NCBI GenBank assembly: GCA_024752435.1
Contig: CP103032.1
Span: 868,001 to 932,000 of the forward strand
From: Allantophomopsis cytisporea
Taxonomy: Eukaryota > Ascomycota > Leotiomycetes > Phacidiales > Phacidiaceae
Direction of reading: 5' to 3'
DNA length: 64,000 bases
Part shown: positions 23,746 to 34,451 of the stretch, piece by piece
Layout of the letters: every line of letters starts with the position of its first letter
How positions within the stretch are numbered: position 1 is the stretch's first letter
Notes under the pieces: model-generated
The model's database searches: none
Told to the model about the DNA's origin: nothing
Seen by the model: the letters and a program-made list of their open reading frames with translations, nothing else
Made by a program: the position numbers and the translations under genes

Positions 23746-26700
23746 TTACTCGCCCCCAGCAGAGACCATGACATTACCAAATGCATCTGAGATTTCACGC
23801 TGCGATCGACCAGCATACCTCTCGTAGCGTGTCGATACACCCACAGCCAATCTCTCTTCCATTAGTTTAAGAATGATGGGTGGAACTGATTCGTCGGTTG
23901 CGCGGACAGTCACACGATACATCTATTGAGAAGGTATATTAGCATTTGATTCCTGTTCTGTAAATGAATGTAAAGGTCGGAAGGAAATGGGACAAACCTG
24001 TGTATCGTAATTTGGTTCCAGTCTCAATAGACAACCGAATTTGCCACCTTCACTTGTATGCAAAACACCAGCACCAACGAAATTTCTCTTGTTAGGATCC
24101 ACACCATCAAGTACACCCCATCTGAAGCCTTGCACCACTTTTCGGACAAAGTCCCCGTTCGTTTCTCGATCACCACCCTTAACTCCGAAAACGCGTTGGG
24201 CCTCTCTTGGAGCACCACCAATCTGCTTCCATCTCTTGAAGAAATCATCACTGGTGAGCTCTGCGGGGTCCATGAACTTATGAATGGTGAGAGGAAGGGC
24301 GAGAGTAATCGCTTGTAAAGCACCAGCAAGGTAGGATATACGAATAGTTGGAGAGTGGGAAAAGACGGACTTCGCTTCGAACATGATCATCTGTTGACTT
24401 TGAGAACCCTCATGGATGATGTTTTCTGGAAGTCCCTTCACATCATACGTGAGTTTCTCCTTATCTTCAGGTGGCTGATCGAGCGTAGTAGTGAAGCCAT
24501 TGAGCTTTGCATGCGTTTTGTTAGAGAAGTAAAGGATCAAACAAGCCATTTGACCACGGTATTCGGATCGTAGTCCGACTTGGATCTGACCATCTTCATA
24601 TAGAATACCTTCAGGTTTGAGTAGAAGCTTGTTGTAGCCTACTTCCCAACCTGGAGAAAGATGGGCAGCCGAAGCGAGGTTAGGCGTTTTGAGTGGCTTG
24701 GTATCATCCGAGAGTAAGTCAAGGCCTGCCAGGTCGTGGTTAGAGGCAGATCTTGCAGTTCCATTCGTGCCGTTTGCACCATTCGCCTTTGCAGAAGAAT
24801 CTCCAAAATTGCTGAAAGCACGCTTCAGTCCTGGATTCTTTGCGAGTCCCACTTCTTTCGTGTCTGCATTCGCGTCTTTGCCTCCAACCACCCATGTTCT
24901 CTTATCACTGGTGCCTGCATGCTTTTGGTGTAGTCTGCTTAACAGTGCTGACTCTCTTTCTGGGAAAGGAGGCATCTCGTCGCACACGGTTCGAAGAAGA
25001 TCATCTGTGGGTAACGAGGCAAGAGCGAGATATTCGCAAGCTCGTTGTTGAAGTTCGGAGTCCAGAGTATGACTGTAATATTGGAAAACTTGTAGAAGTT
25101 GTGGCTTAATTTCAGGGAAGAGATTGACAAATTTGACGAAGGAAGAAAGTATAATGGCGCGAGTGCTAGATGAGCACCCATGGAGTTTTGATTGCAGAGC
25201 AAGGAACTGCTCAATCGGACTACATCCACGGTCTTCAGCAATGAGATGACCGAATTCACCAAGAATATAACCACCGATCTTGACTAGTGTCTCGTGGCAA
25301 TGGTCGGACTTGACATACTGCAACGTATTCTGTGCAGCATATACTTGAAGCTCTTCGTTGTTGGTAACAATTTGGATAACTCTTTGCCAGACCTCGTCAC
25401 TGACATGGTCACCAGCCATGGCGATGAGTCGCAAAGAGATATCGACATACCACTGGATATCAGTGGCATACTTTTCTGTCAAGATAGCAATCTTCAAGAC
25501 CATCTCTTCTCGAATAGCAAAATCGGCGTTCTGAAGATATTTCAAGAGCTCTCCAACAATCGGTTGTGCATTGCTTGCATCACACATGCTGTAGAGCAAG
25601 TCAAGACCCTTTCGCCGGACACTGATATCTCTGTCCTTGAGAGATCCGATGATTATGTCTTGGTGCTGCTTGATGGGATCTAGAGTTTCTGCTCTGGCAG
25701 CAAGATGTGTCATTGCTTCAAGGCCGAGGTAGCGCACATTAGTCTCTCGTGATTGGATGAACTTTCCAAGGCGCGATGAGATCTGCTTCATAAGATTGTG
25801 TTCGGTATCCAGATGGATGATGAGATTTATCGCTTCAAACAAAACAGCATTCTGAGCATTATTCTGTTGCACGTTCTTTGGCATCTCCATTGCCAAGTTG
25901 AGAATTGTTTGTAAAGATTCCCTCAGGAGTTCCCGAACATGTGTATCGTCTAATTAACACTTATTGTTAGAAATATAAGCAGATACTCTTATTAATAGAA
26001 CAACTTACCACTGGGTGGGAAATACTGTAGAAGTCTTAAAAGCTTGACCTGAATCCAAGGGCATGGGACCTTGTAGTAGAGGTAATCTGCCTGAAAATCT
26101 TGATCCACAAGTATTTTCTTCATCCTCATTGCAGCCTTAACATAACTTCCTTTGTATTGTTCAGGATTATCCTGTGCCAATGCCATCACAAGGGAGGTGA
26201 CGGAAAGCGCAACACCCATATCTTGATCGTCCATCAATGAAATAATTCGTTCGGCCCATTGTGGTTGGACAATATCGGGGTGTTTCCGGTAGAGTCTGAG
26301 GAGTGTGAGGGCGGCCTTTTTCTTGACGAAAGATTTCGAAGTTGGAGAGATCAAGAGACGATGTACTTCGCCGCTGAGAGCCTCACCCATCTCCCTACCT
26401 CCTACATTTGCAATTGCGTGCAAGGCTAAACAATTGAAGAGTTCGTTGTGATCCAGCAGATCCTTTCGTATACTGTTTACAACAAGATGTAAAAGCTCGT
26501 GTTCTTCGTGCAAGAAAAGTGTCATAGCAAGGTAACCGATTTGTTTTTCCGAGTATTTGTTCGCAGAGATAAGGTTCACAGCTTCGAGATGTCCGAAATC
26601 GACGTTCCAACCAAGAATGTATATATACAGAAGCTACAAATAGTCAGTGCCTACTGGTTAATAATTTGTCGAAGCTTACACACCTTGCAGACGTATTTCT

Positions 26701-27084
26701 TCTTGTGATACCCACTAAGGTTCCCATCTACTTATGTTAATGCTGCTCGACGGTGTTGGTTTCCTTACTATGCTTACCTTTGAATTTCTGTCTACGAGAA
26801 GGTCAGCGCAAGCTTCCAAACCATAACGTCAACACCAACTTACCTGATATTTGCCAGTTCCTTATTAATCCTCTTCTCCTCCAGTTCTCTGGCTCTAGCA
26901 TTCCTGAGATCTGCAATAAACTGCACCAGTCCTACTCAGCCATTAGCCGTCGTTCTTCTCCACTCAGCCAATCTCCGCCTCAAAGTCCAGTAATCCGCCA
27001 CTGTCCACTGTACACACCTCTCATATTAGAAGTACCTCCCGAACTCCCCCTCCCCAGAAATCCAGCAGCCGCACTGCTCGCCAT
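23746..27084 (-). CDS. AP-2 adaptor complex, alpha subunit
   Basis: Seven exons: 27084-27018, 26931-26844, 26791-26778 (14 nt), 26727-26684, 26633-26009, 25949-23998, 23922-23746. Together they encode 988 residues, the usual length of alpha-adaptin. All phases agree and the joins give MRGLVQFIADLRNAR, KFKDGNLSGYHKKKY and LGWNVDFGHLEAVNLIS, classic alpha-adaptin sequence. The N-terminal two thirds is the adaptin HEAT-like trunk. A Gly/Asn/Ala-rich hinge follows at about residue 640-680, then the beta-sandwich and platform of the ear. Role: large subunit of the plasma-membrane AP-2 complex that links cargo and PI(4,5)P2 to the endocytic coat. Introns are concentrated at the 5' end; the 14-nt exon is easily missed by automated prediction. 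Confidence 0.95.
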
Positions 27085-28852
27085 TATTTCGAAGTTCCTC
27101 TACACGACTCTGCCAGCTGTTCCCAATCGTCCTTATTGCATCGTCCCCTATTCCGACTTTCCGAAGTACAGCTCGCGTCCCAAACACCACGTCACCAATA
27201 ACAATGCGACCAAAAGCCTTTCAGGATATTAAAATTCCGATGAGATGTCGAAATTCGATGATCTCAAAATGCAGCCGTTAGAAATACAAAGCCGATGTTC
27301 GCCGTGCTGATGAGTGTGGTGATCTTAGCTCGATCTCGCTTTCTGTTTGTAGGATGCTCGTTCGCTTCTGATTTGTACTGTTGTCGTTCAGGATAGGAGG
27401 CGCAGAAGGGTGAAAGAACTGTATTATTCTCAGCAAAGATGTTCACTCGTTATAATTGAATGGTCGACGTTGTGAATCGTCCCCTCGGTCGGCGTTTAGG
27501 TGTGCTCATCGACCGAGCCAGCTATGGCACGTTCGTTCCCTCGCATAATGCATGCGAGCATAACATTAAGGCACACATAGTCTGTATGAGGCATCAAGAT
27601 ACTAAACCTTACAAATTCAGGCAGGGGAACGAAAATCGTACCCCTTATTGTCCACAGACTGTAGTTATCAGCTCCTGAGTTTATGATTGTGAACATGGAA
27701 CACAAACATTTAATGGGGCTATGTTTAGAATCAATATACCTCCCAGATTTCTCATGAGTGCACCTAAATTCTGACAGTGCAGACGGATATATGTGTTCGA
27801 CCCTATCTGTCTTCACTCTATTAGTGGCATACAACAATGTTCATCCAAAACTAAAGTGGATTCCATGGAAGCAGGCGATCTCCAGAAGTTGTGTAGTTCT
27901 TTGGAGCTGTACAAACTCTGGAAAGTGGTATTGTTGCTTGAATACCTACATTTATTAAGAGCTGTACGATTATTTGAAGTCGTAGTAGTACTTGAGGCTG
28001 AACAATTTTTCAGAGAAATGTAATTATGAAGATTTATATAACTATTTACATTTGTACACTGAATCATAACTCTATATTTACCAAGAGCTATACAGTTATT
28101 GTAAGATGTGTAATTTCTAAGAGATGTTGAGTTTGTTAGAAATCACACAACTGTTATAAGCTATACAGTTATCAAAAGTTACACAATTTTTGTAAGCCGT
28201 ACATCCTCTTGGAGATACAGAACTGTACAGTTATACAAAGCTATGCAGGTATTAAGAGCTATATAGTTATTTAGAGCTATATAGTTGTTAAGAGACGTAC
28301 AGATATTGAAAGCTGTATACTTATCTACAACCACACAAATACTTAAGACTATATAGTTTCTCTATAACCAAATATGAGTATGCAGAGTTATATGGCTATT
28401 GACGGTGCAATGACCCAAAGCTATGGTCATTCAACCATATAGCTGTCTTAAGCAACACAATTAACATGAGCAGCATAGTTAGAATCGTGTATGTCATGGA
28501 AGATATAAGTAAATTATATTGTAAGTCATGGATGTATCCTATAGACACGATATGCTTAAATGCCACTGGCATTTGAGAGCTTAATGATAGGTAGGATGAT
28601 AATCATATATTCGGTCACGTCACAAAGCATTGTTCATTGAGCATAAGATTTTTGAAATTTTCGAGATTCATTATTCGCATCATTTTTTAGATGCATCTAA
28701 TCTGATGTAGAATACAAGAAAGGAAGCATGCCCCAAAGCAAAACCCAGTTTTTCCCTCGTGATCTCGTAGATATGAAACGCAGAAACGCAAGGCAAAAAA
28801 AATCTAGCAAAAAGGATTAGACATAAGAAGAGAATTCGCTAAGCGAAATCGC
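27085..28852. other. Intergenic region with decayed repeat array
   Basis: Lies between the AP-2 alpha start and the Hsp70 stop. The left 800 bases hold the AP-2 alpha promoter. The AT-rich right part contains an 18-bp-period array, listed separately. No intact gene is supported; a 76-codon plus-strand frame at 27793-28023 runs into the array. Confidence 0.6.
27903..28436 (+). repeat. Degenerate 18-bp-period tandem array
   Basis: About 27 consecutive units with consensus close to AGAGCTATACAGTTATTA. Unit starts fall at 27940, 27958, 27976, 27994, 28012, 28030, 28048, 28066, 28084, 28102, 28120, 28138, 28156, 28174 and 28192 with exact 18-base spacing. After a 9-base slip the series resumes at 28237, 28255, 28273, 28291, 28309, 28327, 28345 and 28363. 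It then fades through 28384, 28402 and 28417. Identity between neighbours is often only 50-70 percent, yet spacing is kept. In the plus frame the unit reads R-A-I/V-Q-L-L/F, with TAG or TAA replacing CAG or CAA in several units. Confidence 0.9.
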
Positions 28853-30155
28853 TTAGTCAACCTCCTCAACAGTTGGTCCATCATCGTGGGTGGCACCTGG
28901 GGCTCCACCAGCACCTGGGAAACCACCTGGTCCACCAGCTCCTGGCATACCGGCACCCTCGCCACCATTCGCTCCGTAGAACTTCATCATCACAGGATTG
29001 GCTACGGCCTCGAGCTCCTTCTGGTGCTCCTCGTACTCCTCCTTGGTGGCCTGCTGAGACTCGTCCAACCAGGCGACGGTCTTGTCGATCTCAGCCTTGA
29101 GCTTCTCCTTGTCCTCGGCGTCAAGCTTCTCATCAACCTTAGAGTCGGAGAGAGTGTTCTTGAGGGAGTAGGCGTAAGACTCGAGAGCGTTCTTAGCACC
29201 AATACGGCCAGCCTCAGCCTCATCCTCGGCCTTGTACTTCTCGGCCTCGGCCAACATGCGCTCGATCTCCTCCTTGGAGAGACGGCCCTTGTCGTTGGTA
29301 ATGACAATCTTGTTGGTCTTACCAGTTCCCTTCTCGAGAGCAGAGACGTTCATGATACCGTTGGCATCAACATCGAAGGTGACCTCGATCTGTGGGACAC
29401 CACGTGGAGCAGGTGGGATACCAGTGAGCTCGAACTTACCAAGGAGGTTGTTGTCCTTGGTGCGGGTACGCTCACCCTCGAAGACCTGGATGAGGACACC
29501 TGGCTGGTTGTCGGAGAAAGTGGAGAAGACCTCAGACTTCTTGGTTGGGATAGTGGTGTTGCGCTTGATCAAGTGAGTCATGACACCACCAGCGGTCTCG
29601 ATACCGAGAGACAATGGCGCGACATCGAGAAGAAGGATCTCGTTGGTGGACTTGGAAGAAGTGTCACCGGAGAGGATGGCAGCCTGGACGGCAGCACCGT
29701 AGGCAACAGCCTCATCTGGGTTGATGGACTTGTTTGGCTCCTTTCCGTTGAAGTAGTCGGTGATGAGCTTCTGGATACGTGGGATACGGGTGGAACCTCC
29801 GACAAGGACGATCTCGTGGACCTTAGACTTGTCAATCTTGGCGTCAGCGAGGACACGGTCGACTGGGGTGGTGGTAGAGCGGAAGAGATCCTGGCAAAGC
29901 TCCTCGAATCTAGCACGGGTGATAGAGGTGTAGAAGTCGATACCCTCGAAAAGAGAGTCGATCTCAATGGAGGTCTGAGCGGAAGAGGAGAGAGTGCGCT
30001 TCGCACGCTCGCAAGCAGTACGGAGACGACGGAGAGCACGAGCGTTGCTGGAAAGGTCCTTCTTGTGCTTGCGCTTGAACTCGTTGACGAAGTGGTTAAC
30101 GAGTCTGTTGTCGAAGTCCTCACCACCCAAGTGAGTGTCACCGGCAGTGGACTTG

Positions 30156-30187
<32 letters not shown>

Positions 30188-30956
30188 GGAAACATCGAAG
30201 GTTCCTCCTCCCAAATCGAAGATGAGAACGTTGCGCTCACCCTCGGCCTTCTTGTCAAGACCGTAGGCGATGGCAGCGGCAGTTGGCTCGTTGATGATAC
30301 GGAGAACGTTGAGACCAGCAATAAGACCGGCATCCTTGGTGGCTTGACGCTGGGAGTCGTTGAAGTAAGCTGGGACAGTGACAACAGCGTTGTTGACGGT
30401 TCCACCGAGGTAGGACTCAGCAGTCTCTCTCATCTTAACCAAGATCATGGAGGAGATCTCTTCTGGGGTGAAGTTCTTGGTCTCGCCCTTGAACTCAACC
30501 TCAACAACTGGCTTTCCACCCTTGTCGATGATCTTGAATGGGAAGTGCTTCATATCAGCCTGAACCTCAGCGTCGGCGAACTTGCGTCCAATCAATCGCT
30601 TGGCATCGAAGACTGTGTTGGTTGGGTTCATGGCAACCTGGTTCTTGGCGGCATCACCAATGAGACGCTCGGTGTCGGTGAAGGCAACGAACGATGGGGT
30701 GGTTCTGTTACCCTGGTCGTTGGCGATAATCTCAATGCGGTCATCTCTGAAGATACCTACACAAGAGTAGGTGGTACCGAGATCAATTCCGATGCTATTA
30801 GACATGTTAGCAACTGTTCAGCTTGTCCTTGATGTTTTTGATGATGTTGTTGGTTCGTGGTGCTGGTTAAACACCTCGATGTTGCTGGGGTGAAATGGTG
30901 GGGGAGGAGAAAGTGAGCGGGAGAATGAGAAAAGGCGAGTTAACTTACGCAGACAT
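28853..30956 (-). CDS. Cytosolic Hsp70 chaperone (SSA type)
   Basis: The main exon (30794-28853) encodes the ATPase domain with IGIDLGTTYSCVG, IFDLGGGTFDVSLL and VGGSTRIPRIQ, the substrate domain, a Gly/Pro-rich tail and the C-terminal EEVD that recruits TPR co-chaperones. A tiny first exon 30956-30949 (ATG TCT GC, then GTAAGT) joined at acceptor AATAG (30795) gives MSAIGIDLG and 649 residues, matching fungal SSA proteins. An unspliced start at 30805 would give MSNSIGIDLG (650 residues), so a protein can be made either way. Role: ATP-driven folding, translocation and heat-stress survival in cytosol and nucleus. No canonical three-unit heat-shock element was located with confidence in the upstream region. 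Confidence 0.96.
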
Positions 30957-31680
30957 GATTGCGGATTGTATGTGAATGAATTATGCGAGAAAAAGGTGAT
31001 TGCAGAAAGAAGTGCTTCTTGTGATTCAGAAGTCTTATGTCGTGAAAGAAGAATGTGTTGATTGTTTTTGGGGTATCTGTTATGGTATGGAGAAGAAAGA
31101 AGTGAAATTCTGGTGATTGCACGCAGCTTTATTTGTCTTCGAAGGTAGTGTGTCACTTCTACTGTATTCCACATCTTTCCAGATCCTGACGACTTAGCGC
31201 TGTTAAGCGAGCGCAAAGAACTCAACGGAAGGCACCACGCACTTCTTGAGCAATCTGGAAAATGTCATAAATTCTACCAGCAACGGCTGCTGCGGCTGCT
31301 TTTTGTGGAGATGGGACTTTCTAGTTGATGCAAGAATCACCTCATGCACTCCTTTTGTGTTCTTTGCTTCTTTTGAGACTCATGTACCTTACAAACACTG
31401 TTGTTGTTTTTTTTTGACGATATTCGACATGACGTCTACTAGCTACTATGGTGATTATCAGAAGCTTATCGAAACTTTGAAGATGGTCTGTGTTGCCCTT
31501 GACGTATAGTATTGTCCTCAGGCAAGACCTGAGTCGCCCCGCCATGAATTACGTGCCTAAGGTAGCACATGGAAAGAAAGGCTGGAGGCGCAACAGGACG
31601 AGTGAGAGTCGACCTCGAAGCTTACACAAGTCTTCCATTCTACGCTGCATGAATCAAGAGGCGAGAAGTTCAATGTAAAG

Positions 31681-31718
31681 TTGAATTTACAGAATTTACA
31701 GAATGTACAGAATGTACA
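31681..31718. repeat. 9-bp tandem repeat
   Basis: Four units of a 9-base motif, first as AATTTACAG twice, then as AATGTACAG twice. It lies about 730 bases upstream of the Hsp70 start, in the divergent intergenic region. No function is suggested. Confidence 0.85.
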
Positions 31719-32280
31719 GGGATCGCTCCTCCATTCCATTGCTTTTCTTTTCACTACTAAGATTTGCAATCTTCTTGGGTTAGGTGCTTCAAGATCGTTC
31801 GATAATTCGACTTCTCAATAATCCGCCGAGTCTGAATAACTGTAATTCTCCCTTAACCCTGCCAATTGAACCCCCAAGTGCTTTCCATACACCTATACGA
31901 GACACGTGATAGCATGCACTGTCGATAAGGATTGATGTGTGCTCCTGAGAGTCGAGATACCGAAATTGGAAACATGAAATGACTATTATGCTATTATGTA
32001 CCATCACTTCATATGCACAGCTAAGTATAAGCCACCAGACAACTTAAGCACTTTAAAATCATCAAGCTACTTGGGAAGTTCAGAAATCTTGGAGCCAGCC
32101 TATTATCTGATCTTTTAGGGCGACTCAAGTGGGTAGAAAAGAATAGTCCGCTCACTTATTAAGCGATTCTTATATCAAAATAACATATAAATCATTACAG
32201 CACTCACAAAAGCTGCAATTAGTGAGAGCCACGAAAACATTGATGAAAGTATTTATGAGTGTATTTTATATAAATAAGGG

Positions 32281-32313
32281 CATTTAGATATGGGATTGTC
32301 CCATATCTAAATG
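32281..32313. repeat. Perfect 15-bp inverted repeat (hairpin)
   Basis: Arms CATTTAGATATGGGA (32281-32295) and its exact reverse complement (32299-32313) are separated by only three bases, TTG. The arms do not extend further. It sits in AT-rich intergenic DNA about 425 bases upstream of the dienelactone hydrolase start. Confidence 0.93.
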
Positions 32314-32737
32314 TAAAGGTCAGCTTTTGATATCGCAAAAGTTATTTTCATTCAATCAGATAAAAAAGAAATAGCACAATCAAAATCAAAAATAACAAGA
32401 TTAGTCCAATGTTAGAGATGCTACCTGCGTTGTTGATTTCTCCCCTACATTTAAGACTTCATAGCGAAAATGGTCGAAAATATGAGAACAAAGCAGAAGG
32501 GAAGTCAATACACTTTATTGGTGATGGTATTGAATATATTCTCCAAGAAATAAATATTGCAAAGGTCTACCCTGGATAGCAATATCATCAAAAATGCCAT
32601 TTTTAAACAGCGAATAGATCGGGTAATTGCTGATCTATGCCTCACAAACCTCAGGCCAAAGACCGAGATACCCACATATCAGAACCTCAACTCTTCGTAG
32701 GATCATCAACAATCAACAGCAGCAGAACATATTGGAA

Positions 32738-33879
32738 ATGTTGATTCAAGAGAGCTACCAAGATGTGCCAACAAAGGCGGGAGGAAAGGAGGGCACCATG
32801 CGTATGCAATCCCGAATTAGCCTCCTCAGACAGTGACTGATAGAAATCCTATATAGGAATCTTCCTCTTCCATCCAACCATCCCTAACTACCCTAACGCG
32901 TATGTGCGTTCCCAATATGCCAAACATAAATACTGAGTCTATGAACTAGTCGTTTCCCAGGTGTTGTAGTTTTCAGCGAGATTTATCAAGGTACTTGAGT
33001 CAGTCCTATCATATCAAACTCAAAGCTGATCAACAAAAGTCACGGGACCAGTACAGCGCTTCGCCCGTCAGATTGCGGGCCAAGGATATATTGTCGCAGC
33101 GCCCTCTTCCTACCACGAATTCACTGTTCCCGAGGCACTGGCATACGATGTACCAGGAACAGATGCAGGAAATGAGTACAAGATTAAGAAGGTGCGGCTC
33201 CACTTAAACCCGACGCCAAAGCTTATTCCGACTACGGATACCTCAACTTGATGAACAGCTCTGACCTATGAACAGAAAGTAGCAGCCTACGATGAAGATG
33301 CTCAGCTCTCCGTCGATGTTTTGCTCGCTCTCAAGACCTGCAATGGTCGCATTGGCGCCACAGGAATGTGTCTCGGTGGCCATCTTGCCTACCGCTGTGC
33401 TCTAGACCCCAGAGTCTCCGCTGCTGTCACCTACTTTGCTACCGATTTGCATTCGCACACTCTCGGTGAGGGCATGAAAGACGACAGCCTTGACAGAGCA
33501 GGTGATATCAAGGGAGAACTCGCCATGATTCATGGTTGTAAGGACAACCACGTCCCACCTGAGGGTAGGGACCTTATTCGCAAGACTTTGCGCGAAAAGG
33601 GTGTTGTATTCAGTTGGTACGAGGTTGCTTGGGCCCAGCGTATGTATTACCCTAATGCATATACTCAGATATCATCGACTCTTGCTCTTATCTTTCAGGC
33701 TGCTGATTTGACCGATCCATATAGATGCCTTCATTCGCGACGAGCTTAGCAAAGGTAGATATGACCCTGCCATCTCCAAGATCTGCTTCGAGATCCTGTT
33801 GGAACTCTTCGGCCGCACTTTGAAGCTGGACCTAGGTGCTAGATCTGGCGGCGAACAGGAAATCGAGGACGTTTGTTAG
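32738..33879 (+). CDS. Dienelactone hydrolase family protein, six exons
   Basis: Exons 32738-32801, 32857-32899, 32950-32990, 33040-33191, 33276-33639 and 33725-33879 give an uninterrupted 272-residue protein. Every junction keeps phase and the joins give TMRIFLFHP, NARFPGVVVFSEIYQVTGP and EVAWAQHAFIRDEL. It is an alpha/beta hydrolase of the DLH family. The Cys132-Asp190-His222 triad is complete: GATGMCLGG, GCKDNHVP and WAQHAF. The His codon is split by the last intron as C|AT. Family members open lactone rings such as dienelactones from aromatic breakdown, but many fungal paralogues have unknown substrates. The middle of the gene looks frame-shifted if introns are ignored, so it may be wrongly called a pseudogene. 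The start at 32738 fits relatives that begin near this point. Confidence 0.9.
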
Positions 33880-34451
33880 GTACTTGTTATGAATAGACAT
33901 AATTATTGACCAATTCACCGAAAAGATCTGAATCAAAGACCCGCCATCTTCTTGAGCGATAGAGTATTGGATACGTGTGGATACGAATGAGAGGAGCACC
34001 ATAACCCCACTCACTTCAGACTGCTCACTACAGCATCTTGCTAACCGCCTGATATGTTATTATTAACGAGCACAAGTGTGGTTAAACAGTTTATGCCGTT
34101 CATTACCGTATGACTACGAACATATTGACTTCTGATCTAGATCCCAGGGTATGCAGAACATGAATTAAAGCAAGCTACTCTTGTATTATAAAATTCATAG
34201 GGGCTCAACCTCACTAAAAGAAGGGCAGGTACCTTCCTAGGATTCTATAATCAGAACTCACACCTGGCAACGTCACGTACCGCTTGGCAGATCCAACAGT
34301 GGTTTTGTCAACTTCGAATCTCAGCATATCACATTCACATGGAAGTCATGAAAAATCTAAAAGTCTATGAAAATCGCATGCAATTCTGTACAATGTGATT
34401 TCAGGGAATCAATACAATGAAACGCATCAAGACACCACCGCCGAGAACCGC
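33880..34451. other. Convergent intergenic region
   Basis: Between the 3' ends of the dienelactone hydrolase and succinyl-CoA ligase genes. A 60-codon minus-strand frame appears random. Nothing else was seen. Confidence 0.5.

Larger units (their letters stand above)
30957..32737. other. Divergent intergenic region Hsp70 / dienelactone hydrolase
   Basis: Contains the Hsp70 promoter on the left and the hydrolase promoter on the right. The middle (31.9-32.6 kb) is very AT-rich with no coding frame. Two structures are listed separately: a 9-bp tandem repeat at 31681 and a perfect hairpin at 32281. Confidence 0.5.

Noticed and set aside
28886..30832. 648-codon open frame antisense to Hsp70
   Set aside because: It mirrors the codon-biased, highly expressed Hsp70 gene. 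The translation is Leu/Val/Gly-rich with no domain, a normal by-product of biased codon use.
33276..33749. Reading the dienelactone hydrolase as a truncated pseudogene
   Set aside because: Five introns with in-phase joins restore a full-length protein with complete catalytic triad.
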